Shown: positions 35,746 to 47,344, numbered from the stretch's first letter. The stretch: 64,000 nt of DNA from Botryotinia globosa (GCA_014898425.1 RCSZ01000016.1:1364001-1428000), one strand, 5' to 3'. Notes: generated by a model not told the origin, from the letters alone. Program-made: numbers and translations.

Positions 35746-37408
35746 TCAATCTTGTCTATCTTTACTGTGCGCTCGTCCATTTTCGATTTCAGGAGTGGAC
35801 GATTTTTTTTCGCCTTTGATCTCGATGACTTTCATATCAAGATTGACGCGGAACTTTTTTCCTCTCCACATCACTGTCGTTCCACCGAGACATGCCCATA
35901 TCCAGATAGGTAAGGCAAGGATTTCTCTGCCGAGCCATGCAGATGCCCATTCTTTAAAGGGTCTTCTGGATCTTGCTTGTGGAGGTCGTGCAAAGGAAGG
36001 CGTATTTGCATCCAGCTCAATAGATGCACCAGAATGAAGGTGAGCATAGACAAACCAATCAAGTGTCATCCAAGCAGCAACATTTGATAACCAAACCAAG
36101 GCAAAAGCAAGCCATGTGTGAGGTACACCTAAATTTTCATGAAACCAAGGTAGTGTTGTGATTGCGAAAGAGCCATAGGCTGAGCATAAAAGGGGTTCAA
36201 CACCAGGTTCGACAAATGTGGCTAGTGTGACGGTCCATTTTCGAACTCTGAGCCAACGTACTCGGCGTGCGATATATTCTCGAACTGACATACCGGCCAT
36301 TGGTTGTATAGCCAGGTCACCAGGGACTAAACCATGTTTGTACCACCTTTCTCCAGCCTCCTCTTCCGGTACCTGCTTTCGCCATAACAAGTCTCCAATT
36401 AAATGATCTTCGCAAATATTTTCCGAGAAAAAGTCTATTCCTGGAGAATAATCAGGAGAAGTTGAGGTGAGGTAGTTTAGATGAGACCGCCTGAACATGT
36501 TTGATTTGCCAACAATGCATGGCGCAACTGACACCGTATTGATTGCGGTGTAGAACTTAGCGTGCGAAGAGGCCATAAAGGATTCTTCAAAACGTCCACC
36601 ACCAATTCTTGCGCCTGCATCGAAATTAGACTCGTTCTTGGGAACATTTGTAATGTTAGAGGCCATTGAATTTGTAGACGTGATTTGTTGCCCGGCTGTG
36701 AGGAGCTGTTCAGTCTCCCTCCCAGTGCTGGTCCCAACTGTATCTACAACCAATGGTAACAAGTGGACGAATTTATATGGTGTTGTCCTTGTGCCATCTG
36801 CCTTCAAACCACATAGTTTGTCGACCATTCGTCCAGCAGTACCGGTTCCAACCCAGACATTACAATCGAGGATCCACACAATGTCTCCTTTTGCCTCTCT
36901 GTATCCGCGACTCATATTCCGAATCTTGGGATTGGGTCCAAGGTTGCCAATCTCTCCTCCATGGCCGCTCAGGTTTGGATCTTCTTCTTCAATGAAAATT
37001 TTGGTGTCGAATTCGGGAAAGTCTGCCAGCAGACGTTGAAGAACTGGGAATGCGGGATCTGTGGATGATCCGACACAAAAGTATATTGTTAACTTATTTG
37101 CTGGGTATGTCTGTCTGAATGTGGCCGCGAGGCATTCGTATAATTGTGGCTCTAGTCCCTTCACTGGTCGTAAAATCGTAATATGGGGAATGTCATCGCT
37201 ATCTAAGTTTGGAGAGATGGCAGGCTTGGGAACGGTAGAGTAGTAGCGAAACCTTAAAGCAAAGATATGTTAGATTACAATGGGGCTACAGCAGTATGAA
37301 AGGGAAATCTTACAATTGAGTAGAGCCTATCGCTTGTACGAGTAGAATGAAGAAATACCAAGTCCAACATGCCAAGGCTATGATGTATATCAAAGTTTCC
37401 TTTTCCAT
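35746..37408 (-). CDS. Ceramide glucosyltransferase (GT21)
   Basis: Two exons, 37408-37314 and 37252-35746; 61-bp intron; 533 residues. It transfers glucose from UDP-glucose to ceramide, giving glucosylceramide at the Golgi or ER; in fungi this lipid affects growth and virulence. The N-terminus has a membrane anchor (LIYIIALACWTWYFFILLV). Next comes ITILRPVKGLEPQLYECLAA, the GT start motif, then GDIVWILDCNVW with the conserved Asp, FFSENICEDHLIGDLLW with the third Asp, and REYIARRVRWLRVRKW, which contains the (Q/R)xxRW motif. C-terminal membrane segments follow (TWLAFALVWLSNVAAWMTL and LPIWIWACLGGTTVMW). The tail is basic. The exon 1 to 2 junction restores the family frame exactly. Confidence 0.95.
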
Positions 37409-38188
37409 TTCAAGACGTGGGAGAGTTACCAGAACTGGAGTTAACAGCAAGAGCTTTCGAGAGTAGAAAGAGTTCCTCCGCCCAATTCCATCGATGGCAG
37501 TACGAATGAGGATGAGTACTTATTATGGTTCCACTCTAGTCAGCTTGATGTTAGGAGTTTCTATGGATAGACATAGATATCGAGTCTCAAACCAAAGACA
37601 AAACTGTTCCACGCTTTCTTCGCGCTCGTACCGACAAATGTTGTTTGAATCGTGAAGATTACGTAATACTTAAGTATGTATAGGAGTGAATAGAGCTCAG
37701 AGGAGCTTGGATCAAGCGGCACTTACCGATAAGAGATTTAGTGCCGTCTTCAAAACTCGAAATTTCTTCCTCGATAAAAATAAAATTCTCTTCAATTTCA
37801 ACGACACCACCACAATTGTTTTTCAAGAATTTCATCGACCACGACATCTTCTCCCACTAGAAGGAGAAGAGTTCTGGTAATTTGTAAGTTGTCTATTCCT
37901 TTCGTTCTACCCTTTTTGGTCTGGAATATACCATCTAGACAGCTCAATTCAATTTGACTGTCATGCAATGCGGTGATGATTCAATTCGATGCTTAGAGTG
38001 ACGGCTCTGACTTTGTTCGTCCTCTCTGTACGCTCAATTCTCTTCGGAGAAGACTACAACGGTATCTGAGCATTGCAAATATTTATGTATTCTTGATTCA
38101 ATTGGCTCAAAGATTCTACCCAACAGTCGCTAACTATTGTTTCATAGGAAATCGCAATGACCTCACGATAGTCTCCTCTTTTTAAACC
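37409..38188. other. Divergent intergenic region between the GT21 gene and SEN2
   Basis: About 780 bp shared by two divergent promoters. No gene is seen. Open frames here are short and without motifs. Confidence 0.5.
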
Positions 38189-40243
38189 ATGGCAGACACA
38201 AATGTAGTGACTCCGGCCGGTGCTCCAATTGAGGCCACAACTCCCACAAAACCAAAACATGTTGGACCTAGACCGCCCTCTAAGTTTCAGCGATTGAACA
38301 AACTCTACGGGCTTCCTGCTCCCATTCGAACATTTCCTCTTCCTACTCTCATACCCCACAATCCACTTTCACTTTTCCATATTCTTTATGTTTGGTTGTC
38401 ACAGACAATCAATCGTCCTTCGTCACATTTTGATACACTTTATCAAGGATGCTTCTCGCCTGAAACACGATCCATTCATATAACAGAGTCTCGGTCTATC
38501 AGAGGACTCTGGGAGCAAGGTTTCTATGGGAAAGGAAGTCTGAGTCGCAGTGAACCGAGTTGGCTGACGCGAGAGAAAAAGCGACGGGGTGTTTCAAAAG
38601 CGATTGCAAGCGAGGACGTTACAAGAAAACGTCGTGCCGATCGTCAACAAACCAAGTGGGAGCGGGCGAGAAAAGAGAGAGAAGCTATTGATCAGATTCT
38701 ATTGGCAGAAGCACAAGCAAAAGAATTATCCAAGACCAAACTTGTTCCATCTGAAGAGACCATAACAGTCGAAGTTGACAATCTTCCCGCTTCTGCCGAG
38801 CCAATTCAGAACGCAGCAATTGCTGAAATATCCGTTTCGCATTGCTTAGATAGCACAGATGATGTTGCTTTCACTAGTACCATACTATTGGAGGCGCCCA
38901 CTGGACCAATGCAACTTCTTGCTTTACCCAATTCGTCTATTGAGGTTGTAAAGACCCAAACCACCAAAGAGCCATTGTCTCGAAGTGCAGCGAATGTCGA
39001 TAAGGTTGCATCTTCAAATCTCGCGTCATTCATCGCACCTACCGGACCCTTGGGTATTCTTGCACTGCCAAACTCTCTCGTAGAACTCAATATTTTGAGA
39101 CATCAAAACAGTAGCGATCTGTTGTTTCCACGAACGATCACCACAATTGTTGAAAATTCAGTATCTAAGCCTCATGTATCTTCAGCCCCGGTGGGTCCTC
39201 AGGAATTGCTAGCTCTCCCAAACACTTCAACTGATGCTTCCTCAACCTCGGAATTAAATACTGGTACCCAAGAAGATCGGGACTCGAAGGAACATCTTGG
39301 TCATTTAACGTCGGTTGAGGTTGATGACAGCTCCGTTACAACACCGGAAAATGATGTACCCCTTGACAGCTCAATACCCATCGCCCCCAGCGTTGATGTC
39401 AATACCATCGATGCTCCGCTGACACCAGCCTCCACTGCTTCTGTTCCGAACAGTGCGTCTGATGGTGATGTACTTGAAAATGGATCATCTACATCCGTAT
39501 CAGATCGTCAGAAGAGTGTTCGGTTTTCCCCGACCGTGGAACAAACCACCTTCTTGCCGTCGCAACCACCAAGTCCTGAGCGTGTTGTGACAAGTACCGA
39601 AGAGAAGCCAGAGGCAATTTCTGAACTGGTTCTTGATGAGGATATGGTCATCGAAGACCAAGAACACTTTCAATTAACAATGGAAGAGGCTTTCTTTCTC
39701 TCATACGGATTAGGAGCTCTGACTGTTCTTGATCCCGTCACTAAACTCGCACTTTCAAATCAAGACTTGTTTTCACTTTTCAGAAAATCGTCCTATTTCC
39801 CACCAACTCCAAACCCGAGTTTATCAACGGATGATCCATTCCTCGTGAACTATGTTGTTTATCATCATTTCCGTTCTTTAGGCTGGGTCGTGCGTGGTGG
39901 AACAAAATTTTCGGTTGATTACCTACTTTATAATCGTGGGCCAGTCTTTAGTCATGCCGAATTTGCTGTTTTAATCCTTCCATCATACAGTGATCCTTAC
40001 TGGTCTAGTGGTCCATTCTTGCAGAATTATGTGAAAGGCAAACAGGAGAGAAGCTGGTCATGGATGCATTGCATCAATCGAGTCATTACACAGGTCAAGA
40101 AGACTTTGATTTTGGTTTACGTGGATATACCCGCACCTATCGATGGAAACATCAAGGAAAATAGCGTTGATGAATTACTTGGGAAATACAAAGTAAGGGA
40201 AGTTGTCCTCAAACGGTGGTCACCCAATCGTAGTCGGGACTAG
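38189..40243 (+). CDS. SEN2: tRNA-splicing endonuclease catalytic subunit SEN2
   Basis: Intronless frame of 684 residues; ATG 38189 lies in an ACCATGG context. SEN2 cuts the 5' splice site of intron-containing pre-tRNAs in the SEN complex. The N-terminal part (PSKFQRLNKLYGLPAPIRTF, GCFSPETRSIHI, LWEQGFYGKGSLSRSEPSW) and the C-terminal nuclease domain are both typical. The nuclease domain reads FQLTMEEAFFLSYGLGALTV, then FRSLGWVVRGGTKFSVDYLL. The catalytic triad is Tyr (Y581 in LLYNRGP), His (H589 in FSHAEF, eight residues later, as in yeast) and Lys (K637/K638 in TQVKKTLIL). Between the two parts lies a linker of about 250 residues with three copies of an APxGPxxLLALPNS motif at about residues 236, 283 and 333. 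This makes the protein longer than yeast Sen2 (377 residues). Confidence 0.93.
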   Translation: MADTNVVTPAGAPIEATTPTKPKHVGPRPPSKFQRLNKLYGLPAPIRTFPLPTLIPHNPLSLFHILYVWLSQTINRPSSHFDTLYQGCFSPETRSIHITESRSIRGLWEQGFYGKGSLSRSEPSWLTREKKRRGVSKAIASEDVTRKRRADRQQTKWERARKEREAIDQILLAEAQAKELSKTKLVPSEETITVEVDNLPASAEPIQNAAIAEISVSHCLDSTDDVAFTSTILLEAPTGPMQLLALPNSSIEVVKTQTTKEPLSRSAANVDKVASSNLASFIAPTGPLGILALPNSLVELNILRHQNSSDLLFPRTITTIVENSVSKPHVSSAPVGPQELLALPNTSTDASSTSELNTGTQEDRDSKEHLGHLTSVEVDDSSVTTPENDVPLDSSIPIAPSVDVNTIDAPLTPASTASVPNSASDGDVLENGSSTSVSDRQKSVRFSPTVEQTTFLPSQPPSPERVVTSTEEKPEAISELVLDEDMVIEDQEHFQLTMEEAFFLSYGLGALTVLDPVTKLALSNQDLFSLFRKSSYFPPTPNPSLSTDDPFLVNYVVYHHFRSLGWVVRGGTKFSVDYLLYNRGPVFSHAEFAVLILPSYSDPYWSSGPFLQNYVKGKQERSWSWMHCINRVITQVKKTLILVYVDIPAPIDGNIKENSVDELLGKYKVREVVLKRWSPNRSRD

Positions 40244-40905
40244 AGGTATAAAAAACTCATACATATGTATTAAAGGAAAAAAAAATCAAAATATCACATA
40301 TGCAAAAATTACATTCATTGTTTTGTGATTCCAATGTAAACTTCCATACTCCTCCTACCCTTCCTGGTTGCATGGTATATCGATCACACCCATAACAAAA
40401 ACCACATCAACAGCATTGAGTAGCTCTTTCAGATAAGCAGAAACGTTACATTCATGTCTATCTATTCCTATCGCTCTATATGAATCCGCCAAAGTGGGGT
40501 AAGGTAAGTGATCGTCGTTGTACTCCTCGATTTATGACTTTTCAAACCAATGATTGTAAAGTTTACGTTACAGTGCATATCATTTACCGGTCAACGGTCA
40601 ACGGTCAACGGTCAACGGTCAACGTGCGTTTTCTTGGCCGATTTAGACTTCGGGATTTTACCTTTCTGTGCCTAGATATGTTATGTGCCATTCCATGATG
40701 AGATCGAAAGGTATGTAGCCCTTTTCCTGCATGCAATCTTTTGCTTTGATGCATTCATGATAAACAGTAAATACGATGCTCTCATTTCATGTCAGTTAAA
40801 ACAACAAATGAATGACTTCACTAATCATTCCTTTCGCATCGCTTTTGTGATCAACTTCGATATCTTTGCATAGATAAGATCATAATTCATAAATAGCTTT
40901 CAGAG
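40244..40905. other. Intergenic between SEN2 and the transporter
   Basis: Holds the SEN2 3' UTR and the transporter promoter, including the CGGTCAA array at 40588-40623. No gene is seen. Confidence 0.5.
40588..40623. repeat. CGGTCAA heptamer, five tandem copies
   Basis: Five perfect head-to-tail copies of CGGTCAA, about 280 bp upstream of the transporter start codon. The position would allow a role as clustered protein-binding sites in the promoter, but this is only inferred from place and perfect repetition. Confidence 0.9.
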
Positions 40906-43358
40906 ATGGCACAAACAGTATCCCAAGTCACCGAATTAGATGCATGGAAAGCTTCATCAAACGCAGATACATCTGCTCATGACGAACAACATCCTCATCA
41001 TGACCGCGAAGAACAATCCACCATGATGAAAACAGTACAAAATATCGCCTTAGCAGATGCGACAGCTAAACAAAAGCCGAGTCTGTGGACATGGAGAATG
41101 GGTCAACTTTACATGATCCTTTTTCTGGCCACGCTAAACGCGGCAGTTAATGGATACGATGGAAGTGTGATGAGCTCGATCAATTCGTATGCGCAGTATA
41201 GGAGTTACTTTGGATTTGATCTTACGGAGGGAACACCGGCGACGGGAATTGTTTATGCGATGTTTACGATTGGAAATTTGGTTGGGGCGGGGTTTGCAGG
41301 ACCTGCTGCTGATGTATGTTGTTTCTTTCATTGGGAAACGTGGAAGAAAAGGAATCTGAGAGGTCAGAGCATGAGAGAGTGTGAAAATGATTTGGAAGAA
41401 AGTTGCTAATGGAAATGAACTCGTTAGTGGAAAGGAAGACGATGGGGTATGTTTTTAGGCGCGGGCGTTATTATCGTGGGAGCAATTGTGCAAGCTACCA
41501 GTCAGAATTTGGCGGCTTTCATGATTGGAAGATTTATGCTCGGTACGTATCTGGTAGTACTCGTGTGGCATGCAAATCTTCAAGATACTAATTTCCCAAG
41601 GTGTCGGCGCGGCAATGGGTCCCAGTTCTGCTTTACCCTAGTAGGTGCATTTTGAATACTTGAAGTGGGAGGAAAGGGGAACAGACAAGTCTCACGATGT
41701 ATAGTGTAAGCGAGATGGCGCATTCATCTTTTCGAGGCGCGATGACGGGTGTTTATACGACTTTCTATTTCGTGGGAGCTATACCCGGGACCTTTAGTTA
41801 GTGTTATCTTCGAATCCCTTCCTAAAACAAATGCTGAAGTTTGTAGTACCATATGCTACGAGCTACATCAATGGATCCCAAGCTTGGAGAATACCGTTGT
41901 GGTTGCAGATGACGTTTTCAGGGATTGTGTTCATCTCGGTACTATTTCTGCCAGAGGTATGTTCTTTCATTTCTTTGAGAATTCAACGCTCAGGAGATGC
42001 CAAAGAGATACTAAAGTGAGACACAGAGTCCAAGATGGCTGGTAGCAAATGATCGACATGAAGAAGCACTCGACATTATGGCAAAATATCACGGTGAAGG
42101 CGATCGCAGTTCTCCTCTAGTGCAACTCGAACTCCGCGAGATGATGGAGGAAATCTCCAAAACGGGTGCTGATAAGCGATGGTGGGATTTCAGAGAGTTG
42201 TTTGATTCGAGGGAAGTCCGATATCGTACTATGCTAACTTGTGCTATTGCTCTGTTTGGTCAGTGGACTGGTAATGGTATGTAGCGTTTTTACTTTTTTA
42301 CTTTCATCTCTATTAGATTGAAGAGTAGGGTAGGATTTCAGGGTTGATATTTGAGTAGGCCCCGTCAGTTACTACTACCCACAAATGCTAGCGGGTGCAG
42401 GAATAGAGAATAATCACACTCAATTACTTCTCGTAAGTATTTCACTCAATTATCCCCCTATCAAATCTACAGCTCATCCAAATCAGCAAGGCATGCAATC
42501 AGTCCTCTCCTTCATCGGTGCTCTCATAGGAGCAGCCTACACCGATCACTGGGGCCGCCGCCCTCAACTTCTCATATCCACCTCCGTCATTTCTCTTCTC
42601 TTCCTCATTATTCTAATCCTCAACGCCTTGAACACAACCACCGATCCCGACACTCACCTCACGGTCGCAAAATCAGCAGCAGCGTCTAATGCCGAAATCG
42701 CCATGATTTTCCTCTTCTCATTTGTGTTTGCAGTGGGTTGGACGCCGATGCAGGGACTTTATGCGGTGGAGGTTCTGAGATATGAGAGTCGAGCGAAGGG
42801 AATGGCCGTTTATACCTTGGTGGGAAATGTAGCGGGATTTTATAATACTTTTGTGACGGGGATTGCGTTTAGTGGGGCAGGGTGGAGGTATTATTATTTG
42901 TGAGTTGTTTCCGACAATGATTCGAAGAGCCAGGGTTTGACTTTTAAAGAATGTGCTGATTATTTTTCAGGTTCATATTTTGGGATTTACTCGAAGTGGC
43001 GTTCATATACGTAAGTTCCTCCACCCCGGCGTCTTGAATTCCTCCCCGTCTCTCACAACAGAACTTATCAGCTAACACCGTATAGTTCTTCTTCGTAGAA
43101 ACCAAAGGAAGAACAGTACGTACCATCATGCCGCTCTCTTTCCATCCAATTTACCCATCCCAATCTATCCAATTCAGCACCATGAACTGTGAGCTTTGAC
43201 TGACAGTCGTAAAACCATAGCTCGAAGAATTAACTGAAATTTTCAACGCTGCAAAACCAGTCAAATACTCGTTGAAGAAATCGGAGGTTGTTATTCACAG
43301 AGATGAAGGAGTAACTGAGGTATTGGAGAAGGAACTGGGAAAGGAACGTTTGGGCTAA
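40906..43358 (+). CDS. MFS sugar-porter family transporter
   Basis: Eleven exons: 40906-41313, 41428-41542, 41601-41640, 41705-41796, 41847-41956, 42027-42276, 42359-42432, 42487-42899, 42971-43010, 43086-43115 and 43221-43358. Ten GT..AG introns of 50-114 bp; the joined length is a multiple of three and gives 569 residues. Sugar-porter signatures are all present: FLATLNAAVNGYDGSVMSSI (TM1), WKGRRWGMFLGAG after TM2, FLPESPRWLV after TM6 (made by joining exons 5 and 6), GQWTGNGPVSYYYPQML (TM7), DHWGRRPQLL, and FFVETKGRTLEELTEIF at the end. It resembles fungal lactose/hexose permease-type members; the substrate cannot be told from sequence. The N-terminal 60 residues are His/Gln-rich and cytoplasmic. 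The acceptor at 42486 is one of two close AG choices. Confidence 0.9.
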
Positions 43359-43768
43359 AGTAGAGGTGAAGACGGATGAAGACGTGGGGATTGAATAGTA
43401 TTTGTGATTCTTGGAGATTCGGCGATCGGTTTTCCTGAAATTGAATACTTGTTCTAGAAATAATTTTCAAGTGGTTTTGGGAAACTTGATGTCTCATTGC
43501 TGCCTGCTACTAGCCTAATATAAATTAATGACTAAATCTATGAACTAGATGATAAACAAAAATGACAAATATTGGAATATTAAATAAATTATTTGACGTC
43601 ATGATATAGAAATCATCCGATGCTAGATGTGTAAAGATCAACTATAATCTTGTACATTGGGAAATCCTCATGATGAAGGAGAAAACATCTCTCCTTATTT
43701 CCCACCCCTCCGCCCCTCCAATCCTCACGTTATATTTCTGCATTCCATAAATCCTAGATATCCAAATC
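43359..43768. other. Convergent 3' intergenic region
   Basis: AT-rich spacer of about 410 bp between two convergent genes. No gene is seen. Confidence 0.5.
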
Positions 43769-46700
43769 TTATGACGTAACTATGTGCGCAGATAACCTCT
43801 CTCTCCTCTTCTGCCCCATTAAATCTCCAGTAAGCGCATTAACCGTCGTTCGCCTTACTCTTCCCCTACTATCCTCACCCTGACCCGCATCTACAATCGT
43901 TCTTTCCGGTGAAGTTTTCAGGAATCCATCTTGATCATACAGCCCGAGACTTTCAGGACTATCTCTTCCTCTATCCCAATCACCATCTGCCACGTTCTCC
44001 TTATCCCTGGTTGGACTCCTACTCAATCTTTCTTTGGCCACATTTACCGCTTGACTCCATCCCCACTTCGGTGGTGTTTTGGGGCTGGGATGTTCCATTT
44101 TACTTTCCCGACGAGTGGTTTTTGTGAGAGGCTTAATCATTGCATCTGACCAGCGAGTCTCTCTGGTGTCTTTGGTTTCTTTTACTTCCTTTTCTATGTT
44201 TGTCTTAGTTTTCGATAACGACAAGGGTTCAATAACAATTTCATCCTCATCGTCATAGTCCATCATGTAACCAATTCCCCCATCAGGGAGGATAGTCAGA
44301 TTCGTCAAGGATAATTTCTTCTCCTTGACGTTTAATCCATGTCTTCCCATTGCTGCTGGGCTACTGCCTCTGGTGCTTGCACCTCTGCTTCCCTCACGGC
44401 TCGCATTGATATCCTCAAGTATCTCTTGCAGATTCCCGTAATTAGGGTTCATTAAGTCACTCCTGGACTGGCGTCTCTCACCAATACTGTTGACGCTAGT
44501 ACTTGAGTCATTTCCTTGAGGGAAATACGAGTTGGAATATGCAGAATATGAATTCGGATAGAGCATACTGAGAGAGGACCGGTAACTTGGAACCGCTACT
44601 CCATCGATGGGTGAGCCAATAGAGAGGTAGAATCGAGATGAACGGCTTGTAAGATATCGCTCACTCCAGTCAAGACCAATTCCAGGCACCATCGGAGAAG
44701 AATCAGTATCACCGGCACTGATACAGGAAATCTCAGAGTTCATTCGACGCAAGAGACCAATGCTTGTAGCAATTGACTCACGAGTGGAGTTGGGAGTATT
44801 TGATGCAAGAGTAGTCATAGCAGTGCTAAATGAACCAGATTTGTACGGTTCTGGTCGGGGTCCGGTGAGATGAACAGGAATTGGTAAAGGTGGGCTGAGG
44901 ATTGGCGGTGCGGGTAAGGATGTGGACGGAATAGTTAATGGAGACGGAGGATTTGCGCGCGAGAAGGGTCTAGGGCCAAGAACCAATGCATTGTTCGAGG
45001 TATGAGTTAACGACTGAGAAAATCGTGCAGAGCTGGACGGTCTATTATTTGGAATTTCATTGAAAGACACTCGCTTAGGGCTTGCTGCTCTTGAATTTGA
45101 GATGGTTGAATTTGGCATTCGGGAAAAACGCGACGGATTGCTAGCTAGTGATGGCGGACATTCTGACCTCCAAGATTCCAGAACATCAGGTTGATGAAGT
45201 TTGTCTTCCTTCATGACTGGTTCTGGCGGAGGCAGTGCCGGAAAAGAAACCAAAGTATCAGTTGGGGTATCAGGGCTTATGATTTCTTCATCAATGTTCT
45301 GTATATGACGACGGACTTGGGACTTCATAGCAAGTGATGACCGAGCATGTTTGAAGAACTCAACTTCAGAATTCAAGTTCTCGGCATAATAATTACAAAC
45401 TGATAATGTAGGGGAGTATTCATCGGGGTTTGACGACCCAGATATATATCGTTCTATTGGCTTCAAAAGAGGAGCGCTGAGAATCGAGTTGACTTTTGAA
45501 GGTGGCGGGGTAGGGGTGTATACTTCCCGTTCGGGTGGTGTATGTTTTTCCACTGGCTTGAGTTGAGGAATATTGAAAGCCGGGCTGATTCTTAAAGGAG
45601 GTGGTGTCGCAGACCTCTCACGACTCAATGACGCCTGTCGTGAGCCTGGCTTCAAAGAGGGTATAGAGATACTGGGATTGAAGGTAGAAGCTGACGGGGG
45701 TCGAGGCATAGCACTAGACTGCCGGCTGGCCAGTGAAGCACATGAAGGACTTGGCTCGACTACACGGAGAGTTGGTCGAGATATTATCATTGTCATGCCG
45801 GGAGAGTCCCCTTCCGACTCTTCATGGACCACACTAACACTTGTTGGTCTAGATAAACCAGACATTCGTATCACATTCGAACGTTTGTGTCCCTTTCTCT
45901 TCGATAAGATCTTATTAGGACTTGCTGTCATGCGTCGAGTTTGCATAGCTTCTTTTGGTGACCACTGGAATGGGTTCAGCTCATTTGACGTTGGAGAGGA
46001 TCGAGGTTTCTTGACCAGTGGCCCTTTTTGATTTCCTGAAATATCTTTTAATGGCAAGTCACCATGATTCATTGCTTGCTCTCGTATCTCTTCCTGCCCG
46101 AAAGTAGCTTTTCTCATAGAGCGAGGTTGTGGCTCATGAATTGTAGTAGATGGCATGACTTTCGACCTTTTAACTGATGAGAAGAACGGATCATTTGTGA
46201 GTGATGTCTTTAAAATTCGGTTCGTCTTCACTTCTCCATTTGAGCCCTTGGTAGGAGAAAGATTCATTTGATGGCGCTGTTCGAATCTTCGTCCACTTTT
46301 GCTTGGTGACGTTAGCTGCGCCGGAATAACAAGATCGGGTGTATCGATCCCACAAAGGCTGTCATCTGAATCTCCAGATGGTGTCGGTGATCGCCCTCGG
46401 GTTCTGAATGCTTTACCAGCCGCTCGTGGGACTCTCTTTCCAGGGCTTGGAGTTCGTGGCGATTGCATTTCTCTATAAGAACTGATGTCTGATGTAGAGC
46501 ATTCGGGTGCAAGAAGAACTTCTCTGCTTTCTGTGGCTTTGTTCAAAGGTGGATTAGGTAGTCTTTGTTTGGGAGGTGATCCTGGAAATCTCCCTAGATT
46601 GCTCCAACTTCTCCTCACAGATTGTCTATGGGTATCCCTGAGACGTTGAGATGTTGATTTCAGAATTGATGATAACTGATTCTCTGAGTTAGATCGACTC

Positions 46701-47344
46701 CTGCCACGGGGTATTCGAGGCTCCCCATTGACTATTGTGATATCCTCGACAGAATCGGAATTTTTGACATGTGACTTCCTCGAAAACGTCCTTTTCGGAC
46801 GCTGCGGCTCCTGGAGAACATATCCTGGTGGGGCGACACAGTTTATTCGTATGTTTTTCTCTGATTGAGCGTGGGGGAGTGAAGTTGCTGGCGTCTGAAT
46901 CCTGGATGCCAATGGCCATGAATCTCTGATACTGGATCTATGCTTCTGGAAGAGGTGCTTAGGCCCGGATGATCTCTTCGTACCCGGTCTGACAACGTTT
47001 TCATCCTCCTCATCGTCATCGTCATCAATAAAGCTTGTATTTTTTGCCGTACCACGCCGACCGGGGACGTTCCTAGGCGGTAGATAATGGTAAGGGGTTG
47101 CGAATAGAGGAAGTGAGTAAGGCGATAGATTTGCTTGCCCAGCTGAACTCGTATTCTTGTCATCTTGAGCTTTATCCCTGCGAAGTCTGATTGCATTTCG
47201 ACGATTTCGTCTTACATATGTGACCGCTGTAACTCCAAGCACAATCAACACGATAGCACCGCCAATGGCAATACCAATAATCCCACCCAACGGTATACTT
47301 CCGGACCCTACTGGGACTTCCGCTCCTATAGACGGAGGAGGCAT
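43769..47344 (-). CDS. Large single-pass membrane protein with Ser/Pro-rich cytoplasmic tail
   Basis: Intronless frame of 1191 residues from ATG 47344. A short outside segment (MPPPSIGAEVPVGSGSIP) leads to one strong membrane helix at about residues 20-43 (GIIGIAIGGAIVLIVLGVTA), stopped by a basic patch (YVRRNRRNAIRLRRDKAQ). The remaining 1140 residues are rich in Ser, Pro, Arg and Thr, with many basic S/T-P sites, as expected of a phosphorylated disordered tail. Short repeated phrases are seen, such as PPPLRISPAFNIPQLKP, PPSKVNSILSAPLLKP and NPSISIPSLKP, three variants of one motif within about 90 residues. There is no signal peptide, so the protein may be a type III anchor. An upstream exon is possible, since the frame stays open 5' of the ATG for about 30 codons. 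Function unknown. Confidence 0.75.
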   Translation of the reverse strand: MPPPSIGAEVPVGSGSIPLGGIIGIAIGGAIVLIVLGVTAVTYVRRNRRNAIRLRRDKAQDDKNTSSAGQANLSPYSLPLFATPYHYLPPRNVPGRRGTAKNTSFIDDDDDEEDENVVRPGTKRSSGPKHLFQKHRSSIRDSWPLASRIQTPATSLPHAQSEKNIRINCVAPPGYVLQEPQRPKRTFSRKSHVKNSDSVEDITIVNGEPRIPRGRSRSNSENQLSSILKSTSQRLRDTHRQSVRRSWSNLGRFPGSPPKQRLPNPPLNKATESREVLLAPECSTSDISSYREMQSPRTPSPGKRVPRAAGKAFRTRGRSPTPSGDSDDSLCGIDTPDLVIPAQLTSPSKSGRRFEQRHQMNLSPTKGSNGEVKTNRILKTSLTNDPFFSSVKRSKVMPSTTIHEPQPRSMRKATFGQEEIREQAMNHGDLPLKDISGNQKGPLVKKPRSSPTSNELNPFQWSPKEAMQTRRMTASPNKILSKRKGHKRSNVIRMSGLSRPTSVSVVHEESEGDSPGMTMIISRPTLRVVEPSPSCASLASRQSSAMPRPPSASTFNPSISIPSLKPGSRQASLSRERSATPPPLRISPAFNIPQLKPVEKHTPPEREVYTPTPPPSKVNSILSAPLLKPIERYISGSSNPDEYSPTLSVCNYYAENLNSEVEFFKHARSSLAMKSQVRRHIQNIDEEIISPDTPTDTLVSFPALPPPEPVMKEDKLHQPDVLESWRSECPPSLASNPSRFSRMPNSTISNSRAASPKRVSFNEIPNNRPSSSARFSQSLTHTSNNALVLGPRPFSRANPPSPLTIPSTSLPAPPILSPPLPIPVHLTGPRPEPYKSGSFSTAMTTLASNTPNSTRESIATSIGLLRRMNSEISCISAGDTDSSPMVPGIGLDWSERYLTSRSSRFYLSIGSPIDGVAVPSYRSSLSMLYPNSYSAYSNSYFPQGNDSSTSVNSIGERRQSRSDLMNPNYGNLQEILEDINASREGSRGASTRGSSPAAMGRHGLNVKEKKLSLTNLTILPDGGIGYMMDYDDEDEIVIEPLSLSKTKTNIEKEVKETKDTRETRWSDAMIKPLTKTTRRESKMEHPSPKTPPKWGWSQAVNVAKERLSRSPTRDKENVADGDWDRGRDSPESLGLYDQDGFLKTSPERTIVDAGQGEDSRGRVRRTTVNALTGDLMGQKRRERLSAHIVTS

